From Rhizobium sp. Root1220 (lineage in GTDB: Bacteria > Pseudomonadota > Alphaproteobacteria > Rhizobiales > Rhizobiaceae): 64,000 nt of DNA. Shown here in pieces: positions 18,929-30,288 of this stretch. Location: the NCBI RefSeq assembly GCF_001426265.1, contig NZ_LMDG01000023.1:23825-87824 (forward strand). The letters are read 5' to 3'. The notes below the pieces were generated by a model that saw only the letters and a list, made by a program, of their open reading frames with translations, was not told where the DNA came from and made no database searches. Positions within the stretch are counted from its first letter, which is position 1. Each line of letters begins with the position of its first letter. A program made the position numbers and the translations under genes.

Positions 18929-20149
18929 TTAAGCATCCATTCCGAGAATCTTCGCGACAGTGAAGATGTCCTTGTCGCCTCGGCCCGAGAGGTTCATCAG
19001 GATGATCTCATCCTTGCCCATCGTCGGCGCGCGCTTGATGACTTCGGCCAGCGCATGTGACGGCTCGAGCGCCGGTATGATGCCTTCGAGCCGCGTTAGC
19101 GTCTGGAACGCTTCGAGCGCTTCGTGGTCCATTATCGGCACGTATTCCACGCGTCCGATATCGTTCAGATAGGAATGCTCCGGACCGATGCCCGGATAGT
19201 CGAGCCCCGCCGAAATCGAGTGTCCTTCCTTGATCTGACCATCGCCGTCCTGCAACAGATAGGTGCGGTTGCCATGCAGAACGCCGGGCGATCCGGCGGT
19301 GATCGAGGCGCAGTGTTCGTCGCCCTGCAACCCTTTGCCGCCCGCCTCGACGCCGACGATCTTGACGCCGGCATCGTCCAGGAACGGGTGGAATATGCCG
19401 ATCGCGTTCGAACCGCCACCGACGGCGGCTATCACGAGGTCGGGCAAACGACCTTCGGCCTCCAGCATCTGCTGCTTGGCTTCCGTGCCAATGACGGCCT
19501 GGAAATCGCGCACCATCTCCGGATAAGGGTGAGGACCGGCAGCGGTACCGATCAGATAATAGGTATCGTCGACATTGGTGACCCAATCGCGCAGGGCTTC
19601 GTTCATCGCGTCCTTCAGCGTGCCGTGGCCGGCCGTCACCGGCTTCACTTCGGCGCCAAGGAGCTTCATGCGGAACACGTTCGGTGCCTGCCGCTCGACA
19701 TCTGTCGCGCCCATGTAGACGACGCATGGAAAGCCGAAGCGGGCCGCCACGGTTGCCGAGGCAACGCCGTGCTGGCCGGCACCTGTTTCAGCGATTATGC
19801 GCGTCTTGCCCATGCGCTTGGCGAGCAGGATCTGGCCGATGCAGTTGTTGATCTTGTGCGAACCGGTGTGGTTCAGCTCTTCGCGCTTGAAATAAATCTT
19901 GGCGCCACCGAGTTCCGTCGTCAGGCGTTCGGCGAAATAGAGCGGGCTCGGACGACCGATGTAGTGGGCGCCGAGATGCTTCAGTTCCGCCTGGAATTCC
20001 GGATCGCTCTTTGCCTTATCCCACTCGGCTTGGAGTTCCAGAATGAGCGGCATCAAGGTTTCCGCCACGAAGCGGCCGCCGTAGATGCCGAAACGGCCAT
20101 CCTCGTCGGGACCGGAGCGGAAGGAATTCGGTTTTGGCGTCTCGTTCAA
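18929..20149 (-). CDS. trpB: Tryptophan synthase beta chain
   Basis: 406 residues. The start chosen is the TTG at 20149 because GGGAG lies 6 bases before it and the protein then begins (M)[17 protein letters not shown]; a TTG two codons earlier (20155) would overlap trpF but its Shine-Dalgarno would touch the codon. It joins indole and serine using PLP, bound by the lysine of [10 protein letters not shown], with the phosphate loop GGGSNAIG. It lies 2 bases after the trpF stop. Confidence 0.96.
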   Translation of the reverse strand: MNETPKPNSFRSGPDEDGRFGIYGGRFVAETLMPLILELQAEWDKAKSDPEFQAELKHLGAHYIGRPSPLYFAERLTTELGGAKIYFKREELNHTGSHKINNCIGQILLAKRMGKTRIIAETGAGQHGVASATVAARFGFPCVVYMGATDVERQAPNVFRMKLLGAEVKPVTAGHGTLKDAMNEALRDWVTNVDDTYYLIGTAAGPHPYPEMVRDFQAVIGTEAKQQMLEAEGRLPDLVIAAVGGGSNAIGIFHPFLDDAGVKIVGVEAGGKGLQGDEHCASITAGSPGVLHGNRTYLLQDGDGQIKEGHSISAGLDYPGIGPEHSYLNDIGRVEYVPIMDHEALEAFQTLTRLEGIIPALEPSHALAEVIKRAPTMGKDEIILMNLSGRGDKDIFTVAKILGMDA

Positions 20150-20151
20150 TT

Positions 20152-20820
20152 TCAACTCCCTGAGGCCGTTTCAGGCTGGCAAGCCAATTCGACCGCATCG
20201 AAAAACTCATCTATCATCGCGATGCTCTTTACGCCCGGCGCGCTTTCGACACCCGAGGACACGTCGATCCCGGGGGCCTTGGTCAGGCTGATCGCCTCGG
20301 CAATATTGCCCTTGTTGAGACCGCCGGAAAGCATGTAATCCACGTTGCCGTCAAGCCAAGTGAGCAAACTCCAATCAAAGGAAACGCCATTGCCGCCGGG
20401 CAAATCGGACCCCTTCGGCGGCTTTGCATCAAACAGGAAGCGATCCGCGATGCCGACATAGGCTTCCACGCGCTTGAGATCGTCAGCACTGCGCACCGAG
20501 AACGCCTTCATTACAGGCAGACCGTAGACCGCCTTTATGGTCAGAACGCGTTCAGGGCTCTCGTCGCCGTGCAGTTGCAGAATATCGGGTCGCAGCAACG
20601 TTACAATCTCATCGAGATCATCGTTGGTCGGATCGACCACAACGGCAACGATCTTGACCTTGCCGCGGACCCTATCGGCCAGCGTCCCGGCAACATCCGG
20701 CTCTATGTAGCGTGGGCTCTTTTCGAAGAAGATGAAGCCGATATGAGTCGCGCCGCGCGTCAACGCGCGATCAATCGCCTCGGCGGTCTTCAGGCCACAG
20801 ATTTTGATATCCGTTTTCAT
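20152..20820 (-). CDS. trpF: Phosphoribosylanthranilate isomerase
   Basis: 222 residues of TIM-barrel enzyme. The catalytic cysteine is Cys8 in IKICGLKT, and the general acid aspartate is in [10 protein letters not shown]; the phosphate-binding SGGLNKGN loop is near the C-terminus. It converts phosphoribosylanthranilate to CdRP, the third step of tryptophan synthesis. It is the first gene of the trpFBA cluster; trpE and trpDC are elsewhere, as is usual in rhizobia. Confidence 0.95.
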   Translation of the reverse strand: MKTDIKICGLKTAEAIDRALTRGATHIGFIFFEKSPRYIEPDVAGTLADRVRGKVKIVAVVVDPTNDDLDEIVTLLRPDILQLHGDESPERVLTIKAVYGLPVMKAFSVRSADDLKRVEAYVGIADRFLFDAKPPKGSDLPGGNGVSFDWSLLTWLDGNVDYMLSGGLNKGNIAEAISLTKAPGIDVSSGVESAPGVKSIAMIDEFFDAVELACQPETASGS

Positions 20821-20896
20821 GGCAGCGAAGTGACACGAAAAGCGCTGGGAGTCGAGCCAATTTGCGATGGAGGCTGCATTTTGAGCACCTGTGTTT

Positions 20897-21664
20897 TCAA
20901 TCGAAATCGATCGCGTGCAACAGGCTTCCGTGCCGTTTCAACCAGTACTTCGCTTCGTCCATGTGCGGGCACAGTTTGTTGCAGAGCGCCCAGAACTTAG
21001 GTCCGTGGTTCATTTCCTTAAGGTGCGCGACCTCGTGGGCTGCGAGATAGTCAATCACCGATGGCGGCGCCATCACGATGCGCCAGGAGAAGCTCAGATT
21101 GCCCTGCGATGAGCACGAGCCCCATCGGCTGCGTGTATCCTTCATCGCGATAGAGTTGATCGGCGCATTGATCGATCGAGAATGAAATCTTGCCAGACGC
21201 TCCAGATCGGAGCGCGCTTCCTTCTTCAGGAAGGTCGCTATTCGCCGGCCAAGATGCTCCGGCATGCCGCTGACCCTGAGGATAGCCGTGCCGTCAACGA
21301 CGACTGCTTCCGTCAACCCGCGAAGGCTTCCGGTGTGCTGAATCCGATGCGAGATGCCACGCAGGAGAATACTGCTCCCGTCGCGCAGACCCACCTCCGT
21401 CGAGAATTTTGCAAGCTTGGTCAGAAGCCAGCCCTGGTGGCGATCCAGGAAGGCATTTACTTCTCTTTCAGCCAGTCCGCTCGGAATGGTCATTTTCAAA
21501 GCGCGTCCACCGGGCTCGATGCGCAAGGTGATGCGCGTTGCCAACTCGTGCTGCTTGATCGTCAGCGGCATGAGTCGGCCGGCCACATCGAGCGTCCGGG
21601 TCTCGGGCGGAGCGGGTTTTCGGACGCTGCGGCGCGGCTTGGACAAAAGCGGGGACATAGGCAT
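20897..21664 (-). CDS. YgjP-like zinc metallopeptidase-fold protein (DUF45)
   Basis: 255 residues. The central motif HEVAHLKEMNHGPKFW is the HExxH...H zinc site of the YgjP/SprT-like M48-related family. Its substrate is unknown; in other bacteria the family is a predicted metal-dependent hydrolase. The first ~25 residues are Pro/Arg rich. ATG codons at 21664 and 21658 are both possible, and neither has a good ribosome site. It lies between the terminator of the DUF2852 gene and trpF on the same strand. Confidence 0.85.
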   Translation of the reverse strand: MPMSPLLSKPRRSVRKPAPPETRTLDVAGRLMPLTIKQHELATRITLRIEPGGRALKMTIPSGLAEREVNAFLDRHQGWLLTKLAKFSTEVGLRDGSSILLRGISHRIQHTGSLRGLTEAVVVDGTAILRVSGMPEHLGRRIATFLKKEARSDLERLARFHSRSINAPINSIAMKDTRSRWGSCSSQGNLSFSWRIVMAPPSVIDYLAAHEVAHLKEMNHGPKFWALCNKLCPHMDEAKYWLKRHGSLLHAIDFD

Positions 21665-21696
21665 TTTCTATATGATTCGCGGGGGTTCCGGGCAAA

Positions 21697-21721
21697 GAAA
21701 AACCGGCATCAGGGATGCCGG
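21697..21721 (-). terminator. Rho-independent terminator of the DUF2852 gene
   Basis: On the minus strand CCGGCATC-CCT-GATGCCGG followed by TTTTT, 21 bases after the stop codon. Confidence 0.9.
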
Positions 21722-21742
21722 CTCGAGTTCAGTACTGGTATC

Positions 21743-22177
21743 TTACGGCGTCTGGTATTCCGCCATCGGACCACTGTCGTCTCGCTTGGCGTTCTTGCGA
21801 TCGCGCATGAAGCGGTCGAACTCATCCTGGTCCTTGGCGCGACGCAGCTCGCGTACGTAGGAATCGAACTCTTCGCGCATTTCGTCGAGCCTGCGGCGTT
21901 CCTCTTCGAGACGATCAAGTTCGGCCTTGCGCCAATCGTCGAATGCGACGTTACCCGTTGTAGGATGAGGGCGATAACGTCCATGCGAACGCCGGCAACT
22001 GGCAAAGAATCCGTCGGCAGCGTTGTTGGCGTCACGCTTTAAGCCACGTAGACGATCTCCGAAGATGATGTAGGCAAGCATGGCAAGACCAAGAGGCCAG
22101 AAAACCACGAAGCCGAGGATCATCAGGCCAATGGTAGCCGGAGTCCAATCCGGGCGAAGCAAAGCTGATTGATTCAT
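21743..22177 (-). CDS. DUF2852 family membrane protein
   Basis: 144 residues from the ATG at 22177, which has GGGAGGA about 10 bases upstream; the longer open frame to 22282 lacks this. An N-terminal hydrophobic segment (residues about 14-37, TIGLMILGFVVFWPLGLAML) is followed by a basic loop and a strongly charged coiled-coil C-terminus rich in Glu and Arg. The family is conserved in Rhizobiales and of unknown function. It forms a single-gene unit with its own terminator. Confidence 0.82.
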   Translation of the reverse strand: MNQSALLRPDWTPATIGLMILGFVVFWPLGLAMLAYIIFGDRLRGLKRDANNAADGFFASCRRSHGRYRPHPTTGNVAFDDWRKAELDRLEEERRRLDEMREEFDSYVRELRRAKDQDEFDRFMRDRKNAKRDDSGPMAEYQTP

Positions 22178-22319
22178 CGTGCGGTATCCTCCCGATATCG
22201 AACCGGCGAAATGCCGGCCGCAACAATCGATGTGGTAACCGGTCACGATGGCTTCAAGGCGGGCTGTGCCCAAATCGCACAAAGCCTTGAACTGACTTCG
22301 CTAATTCAGCTGTCTCTAA

Positions 22320-23597
22320 TCAGGCCGATTTTCCGCCCTTGATGACCCTTTTCACCGCGGGCCTTCCCGACCGCGCATGCTCGCGCGCAAAATTTACGAT
22401 ACGCGGTGCAATCTCCCGACGGAATCGCGAGCCGTTGAAGACACCGTAGTGGCCGACGTCTGGCTGCAAATAGTGCATACGCATGTTATCCGGGATGTTG
22501 ACACAAATCGTCTGTGCCGCCTTCGTCTGGCCAACGCCGGATATATCGTCATTCTCGCCTTCGACCGTCAGCAGGGCGACGTTGCGGATAGCAGCAGGAT
22601 CGACCAGCTTGCCCCGATGAACCAACTCACCCTTCGGCAACGCATGCTTGATGAACACCTGATCGACAGTCTGGAGGTAGAACTCAGCGGTCAAATCCAT
22701 GACGGCCAGGTATTCATCGTAGAAGTCACGGTGCTTTTCAGCCGGTTCACCGTCGTTCTTCACGAGGTGCATGTAGAATTCCTTGTGGGCAACCACATGC
22801 CGGTCGAGGTTCATCGACATGAAGCCGGACAACTGCAGGAAGCCGGGATAGACCGGGCGCATGAATCCCGGCTGCGGCCATGGCACATTCATGATGACAT
22901 TGTCTGCAAACCATTCGAGCGGCTTGTCCTTGGCCAGTTTATTGACAGCGGTCGGATTTATCCGTGTGTCGATCGGTCCGCCCATCAGCGTCATCGATGA
23001 CGGCGACAGTGGATCCTTGGCTTCCTCCATCACCGCCGCAGCGGCAAGCACCGGAACGGAGGGCTGACAGACGGCAATGACATGGGTATCCGGTCCCAGG
23101 AAATGCAACATCTCGACGACGTAGTCGACGTAGTCGTCGAAATCAAAGGTGCCCTCGGTCATCGGCACCATACGGGCGTCGATCCAATCGGTAATGTAGA
23201 TATCGGCGTTCGGCAGCAGCGCCTCGACCGTTCCGCGCAGCAACGTAGCGTAGTGGCCGGACATCGGCGCCACGATGAGAAAACGCGGGTCAGGCGTGTG
23301 GGTGGCGGGAACGCCACGTGCGAAATGAAGCAGATTACAAAAGGCGCGCGACCATACAATCTCTTCTCTTACTGCAACCTTGCGCTCGCCGATGGCAGTC
23401 TCGTTCAGTCCGAAGGACGGTTTTCCGTAGCGACGCGTGGTGCGCTCGAACATCTCAAAGCTGGCAGCCATTGTTCGGCCCCAAGGCGTCTGGGATATCG
23501 GATTGAACGGATTTGCATAGGCCATGCGCATCACGTCGGCCATGGCCCGGTAGGGGGCCATTGCGGCATGATTCAATTCGTAAAGCTGATAGAACAC
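22320..23597 (-). CDS. phaZ: Intracellular polyhydroxyalkanoate depolymerase
   Basis: 425 residues from a GTG at 23597: AGGTGG lies 7 bases before it and the protein then begins MFYQLYELNHAAMAPYRAM, the standard start of this family; the open frame extends 41 codons further without support. It breaks down stored poly-3-hydroxybutyrate granules. The alpha/beta-hydrolase nucleophile appears as the cysteine of HVIAVCQPSVP, as in the PhaZ1-type enzymes that use Cys instead of Ser. Conserved DWIDARMVP and HYGVFNGSRFR segments carry the acidic residue and histidine regions. Confidence 0.92.
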   Translation of the reverse strand: MFYQLYELNHAAMAPYRAMADVMRMAYANPFNPISQTPWGRTMAASFEMFERTTRRYGKPSFGLNETAIGERKVAVREEIVWSRAFCNLLHFARGVPATHTPDPRFLIVAPMSGHYATLLRGTVEALLPNADIYITDWIDARMVPMTEGTFDFDDYVDYVVEMLHFLGPDTHVIAVCQPSVPVLAAAAVMEEAKDPLSPSSMTLMGGPIDTRINPTAVNKLAKDKPLEWFADNVIMNVPWPQPGFMRPVYPGFLQLSGFMSMNLDRHVVAHKEFYMHLVKNDGEPAEKHRDFYDEYLAVMDLTAEFYLQTVDQVFIKHALPKGELVHRGKLVDPAAIRNVALLTVEGENDDISGVGQTKAAQTICVNIPDNMRMHYLQPDVGHYGVFNGSRFRREIAPRIVNFAREHARSGRPAVKRVIKGGKSA

Positions 23598-23799
23598 GAG
23601 TGCGCCACCTTTCTCTAATCTGGAAGATGATGCCGATTGAGAGGCATCGGATTCTTTCCAACGACGTGCTGGCACCTCAATGCAGACTAACAGGTTTTTG
23701 TTGCGCAGCAACATCGCCACCTGCGTCGCAAAAGGAAAATGCCGGAGATTTGACCTCCGACATGGTCATGCTCTCGTATTCTTGAGCCCCAAAGCGGCC

Positions 23800-24642
23800 T
23801 TAGCCGTCGGCCAAAAATGTCTGCTTCTGGATGCCCAATCCCTCGATGCCAAGTTCGACAACATCGCCGGCCTTGAGGAACCGCGGCGGCTTCATGCCCA
23901 TTCCGACGCCGGGAGGCGTGCCGGTGGAGATTACATCACCCGGATGAAGCGACATGAACTGGCTGAGGTAGGAGACGACGTGCGCGACGCCATAGACCAT
24001 GGTCTTCGTCGAGCCGTTCTGCATAGTATCGCCGTTGACTTTCAGCCACATGCCGAGACTTTGCGGGTCGGCGACTTCGTCTTTCGTGACGAGCCACGGC
24101 CCGATCGGGCCGAACGTGTCGCAGGATTTGCCCTTAGTCCACTGACCTGAGCGCTCGGTCTGGAACGCGCGCTCCGACACGTCATGCGACACGCAGTAGC
24201 CGGCGACATAGTCGAGCGCATCCGCTTCACTGACGTATTTTGCCGTCTTACCGATAACGACGCCAAGTTCCACTTCCCAGTCGGTCTTTTCCGAACCGCG
24301 CGGGATAAGCACATTGTCATTCGGACCGACGATGGCAGACGTCGCTTTCATGAAAATCACAGGCTCAGGCGGCACTGTCGCGCCGGTTTCGGCGGCGTGA
24401 TCGGAGAAATTGAGGCCAATGCAAATCAGCTTGCCGGTGCCGGCGACGCAAGCACCGATGCGGCTTGGCGCAAGCTCCGGCAGGCTTTGAGGATCGAGCG
24501 CTTTGATCTTCGCAAGCCCGGCGGGCGAGATGGCATCACCGCCGATATCCGCGAAGTGGGCCGACAGGTCACGGATCTTTCCGTCTTTGTCGAGAATGGC
24601 TGGTTTCTCGTGGCCTATCTGGCCTACGCGCATCAGCTTCAT
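23800..24642 (-). CDS. Fumarylacetoacetate hydrolase family protein
   Basis: 280 residues, start set by GAGGAGGAA just upstream. The FAH fold is shown by CIGLNFSDHAAE, PVIFMKATSAIVGPND, the metal-binding EVELGVVIGK and the C-terminal ISTGTPPGVGMG. Family members hydrolyse or decarboxylate acyl-pyruvates, oxaloacetate or ureidoglycolate; the long KPPRFLKAGDVVELGIEGLG end fits the group often labelled ureidoglycolate lyase or 2-hydroxyhepta-2,4-diene-1,7-dioate isomerase, but the substrate cannot be told from this context. Confidence 0.87.
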   Translation of the reverse strand: MKLMRVGQIGHEKPAILDKDGKIRDLSAHFADIGGDAISPAGLAKIKALDPQSLPELAPSRIGACVAGTGKLICIGLNFSDHAAETGATVPPEPVIFMKATSAIVGPNDNVLIPRGSEKTDWEVELGVVIGKTAKYVSEADALDYVAGYCVSHDVSERAFQTERSGQWTKGKSCDTFGPIGPWLVTKDEVADPQSLGMWLKVNGDTMQNGSTKTMVYGVAHVVSYLSQFMSLHPGDVISTGTPPGVGMGMKPPRFLKAGDVVELGIEGLGIQKQTFLADG

Positions 24643-24983
24643 TGAATTTCCTCCTCAGCGGCATCAAATTCAATCACCTATGAACGAATTATTCACCGGT
24701 GTGAATACGTGTTTTCGCCGAAGCAGTACGTCGGCGCCAGAAAATTCGCACCTCGCGCCTGATCCTTTCGGGCTGAATTCCTCCCCCAACCGGTGACCTG
24801 CTTGCGAAACCAACTCACCGCCGCCGCGGGTTCCGGCTCGCAGTCTTCCAACGTGCAATCGAGGCAAAGAGATAGCTCCAAGGCAACTGGCGATATGCCT
24901 TGCGCTTTCTGCCTCCACGGCACACAGTTCCACGAAAAATTGACACCACCTCTCGAACAAGACAACGCAGGCCGAAAGAAACG
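24643..24983. other. 341-base divergent intergenic region with a palindrome
   Basis: This region separates the divergently transcribed FAH-family and nitroreductase genes. No coding frame here has convincing codon use. The one structured element seen is ATTCAC-CGGT-GTGAAT at 24691-24706, a perfect 6-base inverted repeat about 50 bases upstream of the FAH gene, possibly an operator. No RNA gene was recognised. Confidence 0.6.
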
Positions 24984-25577
24984 ATGACAAAAAGCAACAA
25001 CCGTGAATCCGATTATTCGATCGATCCCATCTTCCTGGATCGCTGGTCGCCCCGTGCTTTTACCGGCGAAGTGATTGCCGAAGCAGACCTGCTCGCGGTG
25101 CTCGAAGCAGCGCATTGGGCGCCGTCCTCCGCCAATCAGCAGCCGTGGCGGTTCATCTATGCCCTGAACGGTTCCGAAGACTGGAACAAGTTCGTCAACC
25201 TGCTGGTGGACTCCAATCAGGAATGGGCGAGGAACGCGTCGGCCCTGCTGTTTGTCGTTTCCAAGGGGTTTAGCGGCGACTTCGCCGAGGGGCGGAAAAG
25301 TTATACGCATTCCTTCGATTCAGGGGCCGCCTGGGGTTATTTCGCTATGCAGGCCCGCATTTCTGGCTTCTATGCCCATGGCATGGGGGGGATCAAACAC
25401 GACGAGATCCGGGAAGCCTTTGCTATACCGGAGGGCTACCGGGTCGAAGCCGGCATCGCTTTTGGTCGTCTTGCTGACAAGGGCGTGCTGTCACTCCGCA
25501 ATCAGGAGCGCGAATTTCCGAGCCAGCGCAAGTCGCTCTCCGACGTCGCATTCAAAGGCAAGTTCATCGCAGACTGA
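24984..25577 (+). CDS. Nitroreductase family flavoprotein
   Basis: 197 residues beginning at MTKSNNRESDYSID; an in-frame start at 24900 is possible but would add a segment unlike the family. The FMN-binding pattern is present: RWSPRAFTGE, HWAPSSANQQPWRF and a central glycine-rich GAAWGYFAMQAR helix; a GMGGIKHDEIREAF segment follows. Members reduce nitro compounds, quinones or flavins with NAD(P)H. Substrate and regulation are unknown; the ribosome site is weak (GAAAGAA). Confidence 0.87.
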   Translation: MTKSNNRESDYSIDPIFLDRWSPRAFTGEVIAEADLLAVLEAAHWAPSSANQQPWRFIYALNGSEDWNKFVNLLVDSNQEWARNASALLFVVSKGFSGDFAEGRKSYTHSFDSGAAWGYFAMQARISGFYAHGMGGIKHDEIREAFAIPEGYRVEAGIAFGRLADKGVLSLRNQEREFPSQRKSLSDVAFKGKFIAD

Positions 25578-25593
25578 TTGCCTAAACACAAAC

Positions 25594-25616
25594 GCTCCGG
25601 CGCGAAATGCCGGAGC
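25594..25616. terminator. Hairpin between nitroreductase and gyrB
   Basis: GCTCCGGC / GCCGGAGC perfect 8-base stem with a 7-base loop, 17 bases after the nitroreductase stop. Neither side has a strong T run, so it may be an inefficient or Rho-assisted terminator. Confidence 0.5.
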
Positions 25617-25636
25617 TTCCAAAGAGACAGAACGCA

Positions 25637-25662
25637 CACTTGCGGCTCGTCAGGCGCAAGTG
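25637..25662 (-). terminator. Hairpin directly after the gyrB stop
   Basis: CACTTGCG / CGCAAGTG perfect stem with a 10-base loop, one base beyond the gyrB stop codon, followed on the minus strand by a T-rich tract (GTTCTGTCTCTTT). Probable gyrB terminator. Confidence 0.55.
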
Positions 25663-25663
25663 A

Positions 25664-28159
<2,496 letters not shown>

Positions 28160-28168
28160 TCACGGCAG

Positions 28169-28197
28169 AATATAGGGTTTTTGATCGAGGTTCCCAA
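28169..28197 (-). promoter_or_regulatory. Candidate sigma-70 promoter of gyrB
   Basis: On the minus strand TTGGGA (28192-28197) and TATATT (28169-28174) are separated by exactly 17 bases, giving a leader of about 65 bases before the gyrB ATG. Sequence-only call. Confidence 0.45.
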
Positions 28198-28232
28198 TGC
28201 CAGCGCCCTTAAGCTCGTCATAAAACAGGGGA

Positions 28233-28610
28233 TTATGACCGTTTTCCGTCCGCTTTTTCGCCATTTTCGAGGACTGCGGTGAGTTGCGACAGGATAGCAG
28301 GGTCGAGGTCACGAATGCGGCCAGCTAAAAGGTTTGCGAATGCCGTGTATTCGGCCGACAAACCAGACGTGTCAATCACGATACGAGGGTCAGAAACGCG
28401 GGCGAGGAGGAAGAGTTCTTCGGCTTCGTCCCAGATGATGTTGAAGTAGCCGGCAATGCGCTGAAGAAGATCAAAGGTTGGCAGACCGCGTTTTCCATGT
28501 TCGAGAGCCGATAGATAGGCGGGCGACACGTTGAGGGCTGCCGCCATCTGCTTCTGCGTCACGCCCTTGCGCTCGCGCAGCTTTCGAACCGCTTGACCGA
28601 ATGGGGTCAT
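28233..28610 (-). CDS. XRE-family helix-turn-helix regulator
   Basis: 125 residues. An N-terminal HTH_3 domain (residues about 5-60) contains KGVTQKQMAAALNVSPAYLSALEHGKRGLP. The C-terminal half (LFLLARVSDPRIVIDTSGLSAEYTAFANLL) is a compact helical region without a recognised ligand motif. It is the last gene of a four-gene run and its ATG overlaps the smr stop (ATGA). Targets are unknown; its fixed place behind Smr suggests a role tied to that operon, but that is inference. Confidence 0.85.
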   Translation of the reverse strand: MTPFGQAVRKLRERKGVTQKQMAAALNVSPAYLSALEHGKRGLPTFDLLQRIAGYFNIIWDEAEELFLLARVSDPRIVIDTSGLSAEYTAFANLLAGRIRDLDPAILSQLTAVLENGEKADGKRS

Positions 28611-29173
28611 GCCCTTTCTCCATGACGGCGTGAAAGGCGGACATAGAGCGCTCCTTCACCTCCGTGGTGCTGCGCCGCGGTTTCGTACGATGATATCAGG
28701 AAACGAAATTCCGCTTTTGAGAACCACATGGGCACAGCACGCTTGAGCGCGCCTTCGCTGCCGAGCGAACTGCCCTTCCCCGTTATCACCAATACGTGCC
28801 TCATGCCGCGATCATGAGCCCGCATCAAAAACTCCAACAGCATGATATGGGCTTCACTCTGTACAAGCCCGTGCAGGTCTATGCGTGCCTCCAGCGCCAG
28901 ACGACCTTTCGCGATCTTGCGCTTGACCGGGCGTTCGAACGGATGGTGCACACCCGATGGCGCTCTGGGTGTGGCCGGCACGACCGTTTGGAATATCACT
29001 TCGGACCCCGATTTTGGGGCGGCAACCTTGTCTATCTCCGCCTGCTCCGCTGCCAAAAAGATATCAAGTTCAGTCAGTTGCCCCTGCTTTCCCTGCATCG
29101 GTCGCGTGCTCCGCGCCACCTTCCCCCAGAGGACGCGCTCGTCCGTGCTGAGCTTGCGGTCCTTCGCCATCAA
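28607..29173 (-). CDS. Smr/MutS2-C domain protein
   Basis: 188 residues. A basic N-terminal extension precedes a complete Smr domain: IDLHGLVQSEAHIMLLEFL and HVLVITGKGSS, the nicking-endonuclease-like core found alone in small Smr proteins. Such proteins act on branched DNA or on RNA of stalled ribosomes; which applies here cannot be seen. The start overlaps the mltA stop and its stop overlaps the XRE gene, each by 4 bases. Confidence 0.88.
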   Translation of the reverse strand: MMAKDRKLSTDERVLWGKVARSTRPMQGKQGQLTELDIFLAAEQAEIDKVAAPKSGSEVIFQTVVPATPRAPSGVHHPFERPVKRKIAKGRLALEARIDLHGLVQSEAHIMLLEFLMRAHDRGMRHVLVITGKGSSLGSEGALKRAVPMWFSKAEFRFLISSYETAAQHHGGEGALYVRLSRRHGERA

Positions 29174-30288
29174 ATGAACCTCGTCGCGACGTCTTTCGGG
29201 AGAAGGATCGTGAAATCGGCGTCATGGCGCACGGTTCCCGCATCATCGCCGGCCTCGTCACCGGATCCGGTAAAGATGTCTCCCCTCGCGGGACCGACAA
29301 TCGCGGATCCCGTATCGAGGGCCAGCATCAGCCGCCGGAATGGCTTCCCGTCATCGAGGTGAACAAGACTGTCCGAGCGAACGAAGAACGGCGTGCCAAA
29401 AGTATGGATGAGACGGTCAACGGCCAGCGAGCGACCGGCGATCAACGGCACCTTGGCGGCTGCAACGGGGCCTTTGTCGAGGTTGCCGGGTAACATTTCA
29501 CGGAAAAAAATATAAGATCGATTGTGCCAGAGAACCTCATCGATGCTGTCCGGGTGGGCGTTCAACCACCGTCGGATCGTCTGCATCGAGATCTCCGACC
29601 GGTCGATTTCGCCGCGATCGATCAGCAGCTTGCCTATGGCCGAAAAGGCGTGGCCCGCCTTCGCAGCATAGGTAATGCGTCCAACGGTCCCGTCCGGATA
29701 ACGCAAGCGTGCAGCGCCCTGGACGTGCACAAAGAAGACATCGACCTTCGATTTGGCCCAGGCGATCTCCAATTCCCGGCCGGCGAGCGCACCTTCGTCG
29801 ATCTCGCGTCGATCAGGATAGGCACCGATCTGGCCGTCGCGGAGTTGACCGAACGCGTAGTCCGCCGTCAATGCCGAGGGTCGATTGCCGTCATCGAGAT
29901 CGATCAGATCATCGGGCCGGCGATAGAAGGGAAAACGGTAGAGGCCATCTGCCTCGGCCGATACAGCAATTTCCGGCTCGTAGAAGGCTGTAACGAAGCC
30001 CTGATGTCCATCAGCACGCTGAACGCGGAAGGGTCGACAGTGCTCCTGAAAGAATTGGCGGGCATCGGCCGCCGTCGATGGCTTGACGTCGCGCGCTGCC
30101 CTGAGCAGCGGAAGGAGGTCCTCCACAGTCAACCCGAGTGAACCGGTTCGATATGGCTTGATCATCTCGATCTGCCGAAGGCAGGCTGCCATCGCTTCAA
30201 AAAGGCTGGAAGGATCATCATCCATCCAGCCTTCCAATTTATCGAAATTTATCGCTTGAAGCGCAAAGCCCCGCACATCGTCACTCAT
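29170..30288 (-). CDS. mltA: MltA-type lytic murein transglycosylase without visible signal peptide
   Basis: 372 residues from the ATG at 30288 (MSDDVRGFALQAINFDKLEGW). The MltA barrel region has KPYRTGSLG, FVTAFYEPEIAVSAEADG and MQTIRRWLNAHPD, and the C-terminal 3D domain has LALDTGSAIVGPARGDIFTGSG with the catalytic Asp region. The family cleaves peptidoglycan to 1,6-anhydro-MurNAc products in the periplasm, yet no signal peptide or lipobox precedes the domain, even in the upstream in-frame extension to 30363. The start overlaps the Tim44-like gene by 8 bases. Confidence 0.88.
   Translation of the reverse strand: MSDDVRGFALQAINFDKLEGWMDDDPSSLFEAMAACLRQIEMIKPYRTGSLGLTVEDLLPLLRAARDVKPSTAADARQFFQEHCRPFRVQRADGHQGFVTAFYEPEIAVSAEADGLYRFPFYRRPDDLIDLDDGNRPSALTADYAFGQLRDGQIGAYPDRREIDEGALAGRELEIAWAKSKVDVFFVHVQGAARLRYPDGTVGRITYAAKAGHAFSAIGKLLIDRGEIDRSEISMQTIRRWLNAHPDSIDEVLWHNRSYIFFREMLPGNLDKGPVAAAKVPLIAGRSLAVDRLIHTFGTPFFVRSDSLVHLDDGKPFRRLMLALDTGSAIVGPARGDIFTGSGDEAGDDAGTVRHDADFTILLPKDVATRFI

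Noticed and set aside
19124..20338. Open frame of about 400 codons opposite trpB
   Set aside because: Antisense to conserved trpB/trpF; a codon-bias artefact.
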